NCBI GenBank assembly: GCA_009780675.1
Contig: WQZP01000008.1
Coordinates: forward strand, 29,116 to 93,115
Length of the DNA stretch: 64,000 nucleotides
Source of the DNA: Spirochaetaceae bacterium
GTDB lineage: Bacteria > Spirochaetota > Spirochaetia > CADAEX01
Direction of reading: 5' to 3'
Part shown: positions 8,225-17,086 of the stretch, one piece after another
Layout of the letters: every line of letters begins with the position of its first letter
How positions within the stretch are numbered: position 1 is the stretch's first letter
The notes under the pieces: model-generated
The model's input: the letters and a program-made list of their open reading frames with translations, nothing else
What the model was told of the DNA's origin: nothing
Database searches by the model: none
Program-made: the position numbers and the translations under genes

Positions 8225-9154
8225 ATGTCATTTAATCTTAAGAAAGAAGCTTCTAAGCCGGAGCGTTTTGTTGGAGGACACCGCTTGTGCGCGGGTTGTG
8301 GAGCCGGAGTTGCGGTACGCGGAGTTCTTCGCGCACTGAACGAAGAAGATAAATCGGTTTGCGGTGTTGCGACCAGTTGTCTTGAGGTTTCAAGTTACTT
8401 GTATCCGTTTACCGCATGGCAGGAAAGTTATATCCACTCTGCTTTTGAAAACGTAGCAGCTACGATAAGTGGTGCAGAAGCTGCTTATAAAGCCCTTAAA
8501 AATAAGGGGAAAATGAAAGAATCCTACAAATTCATTGCTTTTGCCGGAGACGGTGGAACATACGATATTGGTTTCCAGAGCCTTTCAGGAGCTATGGAAC
8601 GCGGTCATGACATGGTATATGTTTGTTACGATAACGAAGCATACATGAACACTGGTTTACAGCGTTCATCAGCTACTCCCAAGTTTGCGGAAGTATCTAC
8701 TGCACCAGTAGGATCAGTTATTCCTGGTAAAATGCAGCATAAAAAAGATCTCACCGAGACTATGGTAGCGCATAATGTTCCATACATTGCTCAAACTACA
8801 TTTGTTGGCAATTGTAAGGATATGCACGAAAAATCATATAAAGCACATTACACTCCTGGTCCGGCGTTTTTGAACATTTTAGCGCCTTGTCCACGCGGAT
8901 GGCGTTATCCGCCAGAAGAGTTGATGACTTTGTGTAAGCTTGCGGTAGAAACTTGTGTATGGCCGCTCTACGAGGTTATTGATGGAGAGTGGAAGCTTTC
9001 ATATGAACCAAAAACCAAGTTGCCAGTTACAGATTATCTGAAGCTTCAGGGCCGTTTTAGCCATATGTTTGAAAAAGGCGCTGAGTGGATGATTGAAGAT
9101 TTCCAAAAATTCACAGATAAAAAATGGGAAAGACTTCTCAAAAAATGTAAGTAA
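8225..9154 (+). CDS. porB: 2-oxoacid:ferredoxin oxidoreductase, beta subunit (ThDP-binding)
   Basis: Binds thiamine diphosphate. It shows CAGCGAG near the N-terminus with Cys pairs that hold the proximal Fe-S cluster, the GDGGTYDIG ThDP/Mg motif (residues ~101-109) and CYDNEAYMNTGLQRS, the typical NxxYxNTGxQ-like segment that fits pyruvate-type enzymes. The C-terminal region has HYTPGPAFLNILAPCPRGW. Together with the three genes before it, it forms a complete heterotetrameric enzyme. A terminator follows at 9191. Confidence 0.95.
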   Translation: MSFNLKKEASKPERFVGGHRLCAGCGAGVAVRGVLRALNEEDKSVCGVATSCLEVSSYLYPFTAWQESYIHSAFENVAATISGAEAAYKALKNKGKMKESYKFIAFAGDGGTYDIGFQSLSGAMERGHDMVYVCYDNEAYMNTGLQRSSATPKFAEVSTAPVGSVIPGKMQHKKDLTETMVAHNVPYIAQTTFVGNCKDMHEKSYKAHYTPGPAFLNILAPCPRGWRYPPEELMTLCKLAVETCVWPLYEVIDGEWKLSYEPKTKLPVTDYLKLQGRFSHMFEKGAEWMIEDFQKFTDKKWERLLKKCK

Positions 9155-9190
9155 CACTACTAAGTAAGTTAATTACTTTGATTTTTACGG

Positions 9191-9220
9191 GGGCTGTAGC
9201 AATACAGCCCTTATTTTTTT
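9191..9220 (+). terminator. Rho-independent terminator after porB
   Basis: GGGCTGTA (9191-9198), GCAA loop, TACAGCCC (9203-9210), then a T-rich tail TTATTTTTTT. A strong, textbook hairpin ending the four-gene operon. Confidence 0.9.
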
Positions 9221-9268
9221 GATAGTGTGAATAAATCATACGTTTTTTGAGATATAAAAGTAAAGAAA

Positions 9269-10936
9269 TTATCTTTCTGATAAAAGGAGTCTTAGGAATT
9301 CCGGTCTAAAGAAAAGATGTAATAAATTTTGTGATATTGCATGGCTTTTATCATTTTCATTTGAATCATCTTTGCTTAAATTTATTTTAGGCAAATTATT
9401 ATCAAAAGAATTTATGATCTTAAAAAATGTGGTTGCAAATGATCTGAATGAAAAATAATCTGCTAATTTCAAAGGGTCATAATTTTGTTTAGTTTTTATT
9501 GTTTTTAGTAATTTTTCTGTTAAACTGCTGTTTAATGCTTTTACTTCTTTTTTATAAACTTTATCATGTGAAACTTTAGTAAGAATTTCTATTTGTAAAT
9601 ATACTGGTAAGTATGAGAAATCAACTAAGTCACGGTTTAAGATAGAATCTATTTGATGCAATGCCAGATCAATGCAGTTCTTTTCCATGATTTTTGTATA
9701 TCTTCTTATACTGTCAAAATATAGCTGCTTTATTTTTTCTCTGTCATTCTGCTTTACAGGAACAGTAACAAAATCATAAAAAAACGATGCGGTATTTTTA
9801 AATACATCGCTAAACCCTTCCTGTATATCAAGGTATTTTGTTATTACAGGCTTACTCCATAATAGAGAATCAATCATGTGATATCCAAACCCTTCCATAA
9901 TGGAAGAGGATATTACAAAGTCCGAAGCGCTTACTATATTTTCAAAAGGGACAGGCTCCCCATATATTTTACTTCCGCATCCCCATATTCCAGGGATATA
10001 TCCTTTTTCAAAACATTCTTTTACAGTGTCGGAATATTTTAGCTCCTGGGTTGAAACTCCGGGTAAAGTTACAATAAGGTTAAAACCTCTGTTTGTTATT
10101 TTTGCAAGCAGCGCTGCTTCAAGTATGTTTTTTCTCCGTATTGTTCTTACTGGATATAAGGCAAAAGGGTTTTCCGGATTAAGGGCAGGGAAAAATTTTT
10201 TGAATTGCTCTACAAGTTTTTCTTTGCATACCTTTTTTTTCTGTAAATATTCTGATGTATCTGTTTGAGTTATTACTCTTTTTGTAATAGCGCTTTTATT
10301 TTTGCTATCCTGACTAAGCTCTTTGCTAAGTCCGGAAACAGGGTCATATAAAAGCCATGACATATTGTCAGGCATTCCTGCTTCTTTAAGATATCGTTCA
10401 TCTCGCGCATTTATTGTTACATATCTGACATTATTTATGAGAGGGTAGATTGTATATTCTGTTTCCACAAGAATGCGGTAATTGTCAGGGCGGGCACATT
10501 CAGGAAAATCATGTATTTGCAGAATAGCATTTTGGTTATTATTTTTTTGAAGATATTCTGTTATTACCCGTGTGAAAACAGGATTTTTACCAAGATGATA
10601 ATTGTGTGTCCACCAGATAAAGCCTTCATATTTTTTAAATAATAGAAGTATTTTTTCTTCGATTTCCTGCTCATTATATTTGTCATTATCTGATGAATAA
10701 TCTACAGTATTGTCAACATCATATTTTATAACAGTATCTGTTTTTTCTTTTATGATTTTTTCCTGGATTATACTCTCCAGGTTTTCTTCTCTTCCGGATA
10801 TAAATACAATTTCCTCTACAATGAAGGAATTTAAAGAAGCATATTTTATTATTGCATTTACTGCATTTACTGCAACAGTAGTTATGCCTCCAGGGAGAAA
10901 ATGATAATGAAATAGTGCAATTTTTACTTTTCTCAT
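9269..10936 (-). CDS. Glycosyltransferase, GT-B fold (family 4-like)
   Basis: A 555-residue putative sugar transferase. The N-terminus (KIALFHYHFLPGGITTVAVN) has the glycine-rich loop seen in GT4 enzymes. A later segment (ASDFVISSSIMEGFGYHMIDSLLWSKPVITKYLDIQEGF, residues ~368-406) matches the nucleotide-sugar binding E-x7-E region. The C-terminal ~130 residues are not recognised. Donor, acceptor and pathway are unknown; treponemes use such enzymes for surface glycolipids or glycogen-like products. No Shine-Dalgarno is visible. It is convergent with the oxidoreductase operon. Confidence 0.75.
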   Translation of the reverse strand: MRKVKIALFHYHFLPGGITTVAVNAVNAIIKYASLNSFIVEEIVFISGREENLESIIQEKIIKEKTDTVIKYDVDNTVDYSSDNDKYNEQEIEEKILLLFKKYEGFIWWTHNYHLGKNPVFTRVITEYLQKNNNQNAILQIHDFPECARPDNYRILVETEYTIYPLINNVRYVTINARDERYLKEAGMPDNMSWLLYDPVSGLSKELSQDSKNKSAITKRVITQTDTSEYLQKKKVCKEKLVEQFKKFFPALNPENPFALYPVRTIRRKNILEAALLAKITNRGFNLIVTLPGVSTQELKYSDTVKECFEKGYIPGIWGCGSKIYGEPVPFENIVSASDFVISSSIMEGFGYHMIDSLLWSKPVITKYLDIQEGFSDVFKNTASFFYDFVTVPVKQNDREKIKQLYFDSIRRYTKIMEKNCIDLALHQIDSILNRDLVDFSYLPVYLQIEILTKVSHDKVYKKEVKALNSSLTEKLLKTIKTKQNYDPLKLADYFSFRSFATTFFKIINSFDNNLPKINLSKDDSNENDKSHAISQNLLHLFFRPEFLRLLLSER

Positions 10937-10988
10937 TTACAAAAAGTTAAAAATTAAAAAGCTTGCCTATTATCTTTTTAACTTTTAA

Positions 10989-11633
10989 TTACCAATTAAC
11001 CTCACCAGACTCAATACAATAATGAGCGCCCAATACTTTTGCTTTCATTTTTTTAACTATTTTATTTTTACCGATCTGTTTGACAACATAATCTACATTT
11101 GCATGGATCGCTTCATCAGCGTCTTTGCATTTTTTAACCGCAGGATTAATTGTGTTAAGAAGCGCCTGCAAATTTTCTGAATATTCACCGCCATTATAAG
11201 CGCTTATAACTGCTCCGCAGGAACTATGGCCAACAACAACAACCAATGGTGTTTTAAGATGCCCAACTGCGAATTCAATAGACCCTAATGTTGTTGCATC
11301 TGCAATATTTCCAGCATTTCGGATTACAAAAATACCACCAAGCTTCTGGTCAAAGTAGATTTCCGGTGCAGTACGGGAGTCAGAACAAGTAAGAACAACA
11401 GCAAAAGGTTGTTGCCCACTCTTTAATATTTTTCTGTCCTTTGTATGAGTGTCCTTCTTAATAGTCAGGTCTTTAAGGTATCTTTTATTTCCTTCTTTTA
11501 AGAATTTTAGCGCTGTTTCCCAATCAGTTATTCTCTCGCCTGGATCATGTATATCACCAGTTCCATTGGAGTTATTTGTAGTACCGCAGCAACCACCCGT
11601 AGGTAATAATATTAAATCAATTAAGTTTTTCAT
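10989..11633 (-). CDS. Beta-class carbonic anhydrase
   Basis: Reversibly hydrates CO2 to bicarbonate with a zinc ion. All zinc and catalytic residues are visible: Cys83 and Asp85 of CSDSR, and His136 and Cys139 of GHSSCGA. RNAGNIADATTLGSIEFAV between them is typical of the family. The 214-residue protein starts MKNLIDLILLPTGGCCG; this could be a weak lipoprotein signal, but I do not claim export. It could supply bicarbonate in a host gut rich in CO2. It precedes the glycosyltransferase on the same strand, 52 bp apart. Confidence 0.93.
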   Translation of the reverse strand: MKNLIDLILLPTGGCCGTTNNSNGTGDIHDPGERITDWETALKFLKEGNKRYLKDLTIKKDTHTKDRKILKSGQQPFAVVLTCSDSRTAPEIYFDQKLGGIFVIRNAGNIADATTLGSIEFAVGHLKTPLVVVVGHSSCGAVISAYNGGEYSENLQALLNTINPAVKKCKDADEAIHANVDYVVKQIGKNKIVKKMKAKVLGAHYCIESGEVNW

Positions 11634-11878
11634 TTTTTTTCCATCTCTTTTTATTAGAATCTATCCAATAATGAAAAACATTATGGACAGGCTATTTAAA
11701 GCATTAATTATAGTTATTGTCTATATATTAATTGAATATTTATAGATTTTTTATATTTTGTCAAAGTTTGCTGAATGTTTCAAGATAAAAAATAAACTTG
11801 CTATCTTTAAGACAAATAGTGAAAAAAAACGCGCTATTGCAATTTGGGCTGGATTAATTATAAGGCTATTTCGTGGTA
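11634..11878. other. Intergenic region between divergent carbonic anhydrase and lactate permease genes
   Basis: AT-rich spacer of about 310 bp counting the promoter below. No gene is supported; the open frame reaching 11745 is the antisense of the carbonic anhydrase start. It presumably holds both promoters. Confidence 0.5.
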
Positions 11879-11908
11879 TTGCAAAAGTTTGTGTATATGT
11901 TGTATAGT
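11879..11908 (+). promoter_or_regulatory. Putative promoter of the lactate permease gene
   Basis: TTGCAA (11879-11884), 18-base spacer, TATAGT (11903-11908). Start of transcription would be near 11915, and AAGGAG stands at 11931-11936. Confidence 0.45.
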
Positions 11909-11944
11909 ACAGCAATTATAATTTTTAGATAAGGAGCGCGTGAT

Positions 11945-13474
11945 ATGATGACAATTTTATCGTTGTTGCCAATAATCAGTCTACTATTGTGTTTAATTGT
12001 TATTAAGGTTTCAGTGGCAAAAGCTGGAGCCATTTCTTTGACTATTGCTCTTGCTATTGCTTTTGGTTTTTTTGGATTATCAACGTTTGGCTTGTCTATT
12101 GCTGTGGGAAAAGCTCTGTCGCTGGCATTGTTTGTCTCACTGATAGTATGGTGCGCGCTTTTTCTCTATCATTTGGTTGATGATTTCAAAGCTATTGATG
12201 TTATAAATAAAAACATCGTCATATTCATAGAAGATAAGTTTGTAGCATTTGTGCTTCTTGCTTGGCTCTTTACTGGATTGCTGCAAGGTATGGCAGGCTT
12301 TGGTGTGCCTATAGTTATTGTTGCCCCTATTTTGATTGCTCTTGGGTTTGACAAAATAAAGTCGCTGGCTGCGGCATTGCTCGGACACTCTTGGGCTGTT
12401 ACGTTTGGTTCTATGGGAGCTGCTTTTTTTATCATTCAGATGATCACAGGTATTCCGCCAGAAGATTTAGGCATACCAATGTGGATATTCAACACGATTG
12501 CCCATTTAATGACTGGTATTGGTGTTTGTTGGTTATATGATGGAATGAAAGGGGTAAAAAAAGGGATATCGTATGTATTGCCAGTGTCCGCTGTTATGGC
12601 AGTTGTGCAATATTTTACCATTTTCTTTGGTATGTACTCGCTTGCTACTTTAACTACAGCATTGTCAGGGCTTGTGACAATGTTTCTTTTGTACAAGATA
12701 CGGACAAAAGCAAAGGCTGCAGGTGGTCTATACGCAGGCTCATTGACTTTGGGACAGTCAGTATTGCCTTATGCAGTTATCCTTGGATTATCATTGGTGT
12801 TTATATTATTGCCATCATGGCTCAGGGATATTTCGCTTTCATTCAGGTTTCCCGGGTTTGAGACAGGTTTGGGATATGTGGTTCAGGCAGAAGCAGGCTA
12901 TGCAAGGATGAGGCTGTTTGGCCATCCTGCTGTTAAGTTGCTCTGTGCTGCTTTGGTTGCAGTTATTATATACAAACGGGCAAAGGTATGGGATACAGGT
13001 GTTTTCAAAGGCGCAGTTAAAAAGACTGTTAAAAAAGGAATTCCTGCAACTCTTGCGCTTTTGGCTTTGGGAAATATGTCTTTGATCATGATGGATTCAG
13101 GCATGATGCATAGGCTTGCTTCTGACACAGCTACTCTAATGGGCCGGTTTTATCCTCTTGCTGCGCCATTTTTCGGCGTACTTGCCAGCTTTTTGACAGG
13201 TAACAACACCAATTCAAATGTTTTGTTTGGCGCTTTTCAGCAAACAATAGCATTGCAGCTGGGTGTAAGCGATGCGGTGATGTCTGCGGTGCAGTCAATA
13301 TCAGGAGCAGTAGGCGTAGCGCTTGGTCCAACACTCATATTGATGGGTGCGATCGCGACAGAGCAGGTTGGGAAAGAATCATTGATTTACAAAAAACTCA
13401 TTGGTATCGTATTATTGATTGCTCTTGTAATGGGGATTGTAAATTTTATATTGCTGGGAATATTAAGCCATTAG
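11945..13474 (+). CDS. lctP: L-lactate permease family protein
   Basis: A 509-residue, very hydrophobic protein with about 12-14 membrane helices. GMAGFGVPIVIVAPILIALGFDKIKSLAAALLGHSWAVTFGSMGAAF (residues ~118-164) and the C-terminal SFLTGNNTNSNVLFGAFQ motif are hallmarks of the LctP/LldP/GlcA family. It should move lactate or glycolate with protons across the inner membrane. The start follows AAGGAGCGCG. It stands alone, ended by a hairpin. Confidence 0.88.
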   Translation: MMTILSLLPIISLLLCLIVIKVSVAKAGAISLTIALAIAFGFFGLSTFGLSIAVGKALSLALFVSLIVWCALFLYHLVDDFKAIDVINKNIVIFIEDKFVAFVLLAWLFTGLLQGMAGFGVPIVIVAPILIALGFDKIKSLAAALLGHSWAVTFGSMGAAFFIIQMITGIPPEDLGIPMWIFNTIAHLMTGIGVCWLYDGMKGVKKGISYVLPVSAVMAVVQYFTIFFGMYSLATLTTALSGLVTMFLLYKIRTKAKAAGGLYAGSLTLGQSVLPYAVILGLSLVFILLPSWLRDISLSFRFPGFETGLGYVVQAEAGYARMRLFGHPAVKLLCAALVAVIIYKRAKVWDTGVFKGAVKKTVKKGIPATLALLALGNMSLIMMDSGMMHRLASDTATLMGRFYPLAAPFFGVLASFLTGNNTNSNVLFGAFQQTIALQLGVSDAVMSAVQSISGAVGVALGPTLILMGAIATEQVGKESLIYKKLIGIVLLIALVMGIVNFILLGILSH

Positions 13475-13484
13475 CATAGATTTT

Positions 13485-13523
13485 ATAAACCACCTTGACT
13501 GAGCCTCAAGTAAGGTGGTTTAT
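13485..13523 (+). terminator. Hairpin ending lctP
   Basis: ATAAACCACCTT (13485-13496) pairs perfectly with AAGGTGGTTTAT (13512-13523). The loop can extend the stem (TTGA/TCAA). The tail is only moderately T-rich. It sits between converging genes and may serve both. Confidence 0.65.
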
Positions 13524-13566
13524 GCCATATATATAAAGTATAGCTTTGAGTTTTGACGGGCTGATT

Positions 13567-15711
13567 TTATCTTTGCTGATTTTTTGGGAGGTAACGCCCA
13601 AGTTTGTCAAGTAATTCATTGATATCGATCGGCTTTCCAATATGGTCATTCATGCCTGCCAAAAGACATTTCTCAATATCTTCTTTGAATACATTTGCTG
13701 TCAGAGCAATTATAGGGATTGCTTTTGCTTTTGGGTTATTGAATGACCGGATACGGCGCGTTGCTTCATACCCATCCAGGCCCGGCATCTGAACATCCAT
13801 AAGGATTATATCGTAAAGGTCTGGATTTTCAACAAACTTATTGACTGCCTCAATACCGGTTTTCGCGCAGTCAATTTTGAGCGACATAGGTTCAAGCATT
13901 GCCTGTACGATCTCTCGATTTATCTCCACATCTTCTGCAAGCAGTATGCGGCGCCCTTCAAAATTAATATAAGCATGAAACTGTGAGTCGTCCACTTGTT
14001 TTTGTATATGCCCTACACTCTCGTTTATGATATCTGCTATTGAGGAAGAAAATAATGGCTTGGAGATGAATTTATCAACTCCTGCGGTTCTTGCTTCTGC
14101 CTCGATTGTGTTCCACTCAGCAGCTGAAATCATGATTATAACAGATTTGCCGGGTGCAGATGTTTTTTCTTTTAATTCTTTTGTTAGTTTTATGCCATTG
14201 ATGCCTGGCATTTTCCAATCAATAAAATAAATATTGTAGGCGCCCTTTTGTTCGACAAGTGTAAGAGCCTCTTCGCCGCTCGCTGCAATATCGCATGAAA
14301 TACCGAATTCCTGCATAAGCCGCATAAAGAATGCTAAAATATCATTGTCATCATCCACTACCAGAATGCGGACATTGTCCAAACCAATATCTGAATCCAA
14401 AAGCGTGCGTTTTTTATTTGTACCCTTCTGTGCCTGTATCGTAAAGCTAAAAGAAGAGCCTTTATTGAGCTCAGACTCAACCCAAATATTACCGCCCATA
14501 ACTTCTACTATGTTTTTGGAAATTGAAAGGCCAAGACCTGTACCCCCGAATTTCCGTGTTGTGCTTGATTCTGCTTGTTGAAATGACTGGAACAAACGGG
14601 ACTGCTGTTCTGGACTTATGCCGATTCCTGTATCAGTCACAGTAATTTTAATTGTACAGATGCCGTTATCTTCGCTTAATAGCCGGGTATCAAGGTGAAT
14701 GGATCCATTTTCTGGCGTAAACTTTACAGCATTACCAAGCAGATTTGTAATAACTTGAGCCAGGCGCTGGCTGTCTCCGATCAGCGTATTGGGAATGGTT
14801 TTATCTATATGCACTGAGAATTTTTGCTGTTTTTTGTCAATGCGAAAGTTCACGACATTCACAACTCTTTGAAGCATTCTTTCAAAATCAAATTCTTCTG
14901 AGTCGAGTTCAAATTTGCCTGCTTCGATTTTTGACATATCCAAAATATCATTTATTATACCAAGCAGATACTTGGAAGCATCGTCAATTTTTGTAAAACA
15001 GTACTTCATCTGCTCTATATTGGAAGAAGCTTTTCCAATGGAAGTCATGCCGATTATGGCATTCATTGGTGTGCGAATTTCGTGCGACATATTCGAGAGA
15101 AAATCACTTTTGGCGCGGTTTGCCTGCTCTGCTATTTCCTTTGCTTTTGCGATCTCTGTTATGTTATGCATAAGCAAAAAAACACCAATAAAAACAGTAT
15201 TTTTTTTATAGAGAGGCAGTACATAGACCGCATATTTACCAATATCAATGGAGACTTCAAAATTTTTCTTAGCATTAGTCTCACTGTGGTTTAAAATTAT
15301 ATTCTTTAGTTGAGAGGTTACTTCTTTTGTAAAAACAGAAGGGTGGTATCTTTCTATAATATTATCAAGATCGCGCCCCTGTAGCAGAGAAACATCATTG
15401 ATATCGATAATTTTAACTATAGATTGGGAACCCAACAGGAATTTTAAGTTTTCGTCAAAAACAAAAATAATATCAGGACTTGATTTCAAAAGCAGATGGA
15501 CATATGTTTCCTGCATTGTTTTTTCATCGGCAATTATTTTGTTAAGCCTTGCCTGAGTATCAGCATTCAGCCTGTTGATCTCATTACGCTTCAAAAGTGT
15601 TCTGAGTTCCCGTGCAAGCTTGTTTTTTTCAATTTCAGTAGCTTTGAGTTTTTGCGTCAGTTCATTGTACTCGCTTCTTGAAACAAATTCGCTTTCATTG
15701 GCGCCCAACAT
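13567..15711 (-). CDS. Hybrid sensor histidine kinase with two receiver domains
   Basis: A 714-residue cytoplasmic signalling protein with no membrane segments. A coiled coil (~15-70) leads to a PAS-like domain (~75-185). HisKA follows with phospho-acceptor His210 in [10 protein letters not shown], then HATPase_c ([25 protein letters not shown]). The first receiver has DWKMPGIN and the second has DVQMPGLDG with AEDVEINR and a KP pair. The C-terminus ends soon after the second receiver; no Hpt domain is present, so output needs a separate phosphotransfer protein. The start has GAGGAAAG ahead of it. It follows the FIST gene on the same strand by 58 bp. Confidence 0.93.
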   Translation of the reverse strand: MLGANESEFVSRSEYNELTQKLKATEIEKNKLARELRTLLKRNEINRLNADTQARLNKIIADEKTMQETYVHLLLKSSPDIIFVFDENLKFLLGSQSIVKIIDINDVSLLQGRDLDNIIERYHPSVFTKEVTSQLKNIILNHSETNAKKNFEVSIDIGKYAVYVLPLYKKNTVFIGVFLLMHNITEIAKAKEIAEQANRAKSDFLSNMSHEIRTPMNAIIGMTSIGKASSNIEQMKYCFTKIDDASKYLLGIINDILDMSKIEAGKFELDSEEFDFERMLQRVVNVVNFRIDKKQQKFSVHIDKTIPNTLIGDSQRLAQVITNLLGNAVKFTPENGSIHLDTRLLSEDNGICTIKITVTDTGIGISPEQQSRLFQSFQQAESSTTRKFGGTGLGLSISKNIVEVMGGNIWVESELNKGSSFSFTIQAQKGTNKKRTLLDSDIGLDNVRILVVDDDNDILAFFMRLMQEFGISCDIAASGEEALTLVEQKGAYNIYFIDWKMPGINGIKLTKELKEKTSAPGKSVIIMISAAEWNTIEAEARTAGVDKFISKPLFSSSIADIINESVGHIQKQVDDSQFHAYINFEGRRILLAEDVEINREIVQAMLEPMSLKIDCAKTGIEAVNKFVENPDLYDIILMDVQMPGLDGYEATRRIRSFNNPKAKAIPIIALTANVFKEDIEKCLLAGMNDHIGKPIDINELLDKLGRYLPKNQQR

Positions 15712-15769
15712 AATCTTTCCTCATTTTCCTGGTTCGTACCTCTTATAATTTAATAGATAGATAATAACA

Positions 15770-16945
15770 TTAAATTATAAGGATAACTAGCGAGTAATTA
15801 TGGAATCTGTTGGTTGGTATGCAATTCCTGACCAGGGTCGGGCTGATTTCACCGCCTGCATAGCCCATAATAAAGGGAATTTCGGAGCGAATCGTATCCA
15901 CCACGGTTTCCAACTCCATAAGAGGATTACCGCACATTGTCATCATACGGCGGGCAATACATGAAAATAAAAGAACTCCATTGACATCAGACAAGTCGTT
16001 TAGTTGCTCGATTTTTTGACGCGTTGCCAGCAATACATCATCAGGCTTGCTTGTTAATAAGGTAAAGGTAGAGCCTTCATCAACATTGCCGCGGAAGATT
16101 GCTGTTCCATCCTCTCCAAAAAGAGCAATTCCACGGATAACCGGTATACCGTCATAATCCGCGCGCTTTTTTTGGTCGATCGCGAATGGTACAAGATTAA
16201 AATTGTTAGCAAAGTTGCCGTTGTCCACGAACCCAATACTATCAAAATATTTAAGTGCGTTTATATTATTGATTTCATGCACAAGAGAGCCGCTTGATTT
16301 TGTTATTTCCCCTTTGTAGGGTGTAGCTTTGTTTTCTGGAAATGTTCCGACAATAAAGCGGGGGTTTATATTGCCGTAGCACAAAATAAATGACATTGCT
16401 GTTCTATGATTTTCACCTTTATAGATGGTCTCGCTTAAGTCATAAGTGAGTGTATCATCTACAGCAATAGTTCCAAATATTGGTATATTTGGGATGTTTT
16501 TTTGCACTGCGTCAACATAAGAATCTCCTGAATACTTAAGGATAAGTGGGGGGAATATAAGGGCAAGCTTTGGTGATTCGGAAACACCTGTTGTAGCTTT
16601 ATCAATAGCAGTTTTGATTGGTCCATCGATATTTTCTTCTAATCCCTCTGTCATGCCTGTTTTGAACCAAACATCATCCGAAGTAATCACAAAAATAGTC
16701 AGGATAAGTTCGCCAGCAGCGCCATTTACAGCTTGCGCAGATGTTGTAATCCCTGCTAAATCAAAGGGCAATTTTTCGCAAATATGCTTTACAACGTTGC
16801 TGGTGATAAATTCAGGATGACACAAGATGACCCCTACTGAGTGTTCAAGAAGTGATATTTTTTCATCAAGCTGGGTTTTTATTTCTTTAAAAGCTGCTTC
16901 CGGGTCGTCAATTTCATAAGTGCAAACACTCGCACACTTTAGCAT
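15770..16945 (-). CDS. FIST-domain sensor protein
   Basis: A 391-residue protein with FIST_N (~20-225) and FIST_C (~230-370) layouts: VGVILCHPEF, ITTSAQAVNG, SCIARRMM and the closing FMGYAGGEISPT with the final FHNYSLVIL strand. FIST domains are thought to bind small ligands such as amino acids and are usually linked to signalling genes, which fits the hybrid kinase just downstream. A strong AGGGGG precedes the ATG. I infer that FIST plus kinase form one sensory unit; the ligand is unknown. Confidence 0.85.
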   Translation of the reverse strand: MLKCASVCTYEIDDPEAAFKEIKTQLDEKISLLEHSVGVILCHPEFITSNVVKHICEKLPFDLAGITTSAQAVNGAAGELILTIFVITSDDVWFKTGMTEGLEENIDGPIKTAIDKATTGVSESPKLALIFPPLILKYSGDSYVDAVQKNIPNIPIFGTIAVDDTLTYDLSETIYKGENHRTAMSFILCYGNINPRFIVGTFPENKATPYKGEITKSSGSLVHEINNINALKYFDSIGFVDNGNFANNFNLVPFAIDQKKRADYDGIPVIRGIALFGEDGTAIFRGNVDEGSTFTLLTSKPDDVLLATRQKIEQLNDLSDVNGVLLFSCIARRMMTMCGNPLMELETVVDTIRSEIPFIMGYAGGEISPTLVRNCIPTNRFHNYSLVILII

Positions 16946-17050
16946 TATAATGCCCCCTGTTTTTAATGCGTATTAATATATTATAAGTTAATATTGCTTA
17001 ATTTCAACACGTTATTTCAGATATATTGTTGATTTATCATAAATATAAAC

Positions 17051-17079
17051 TCGACAATTAGCTTTTTATGTATTAAAAT
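17051..17079 (+). promoter_or_regulatory. Promoter of the GH13 phosphorylase gene, start codon near +1
   Basis: TCGACA (17051-17056), 17-base spacer, TAAAAT (17074-17079), then seven bases and ATG at 17087. There is no Shine-Dalgarno, so a leaderless mRNA is likely. Confidence 0.55.
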
Positions 17080-17086
17080 TGTTATT

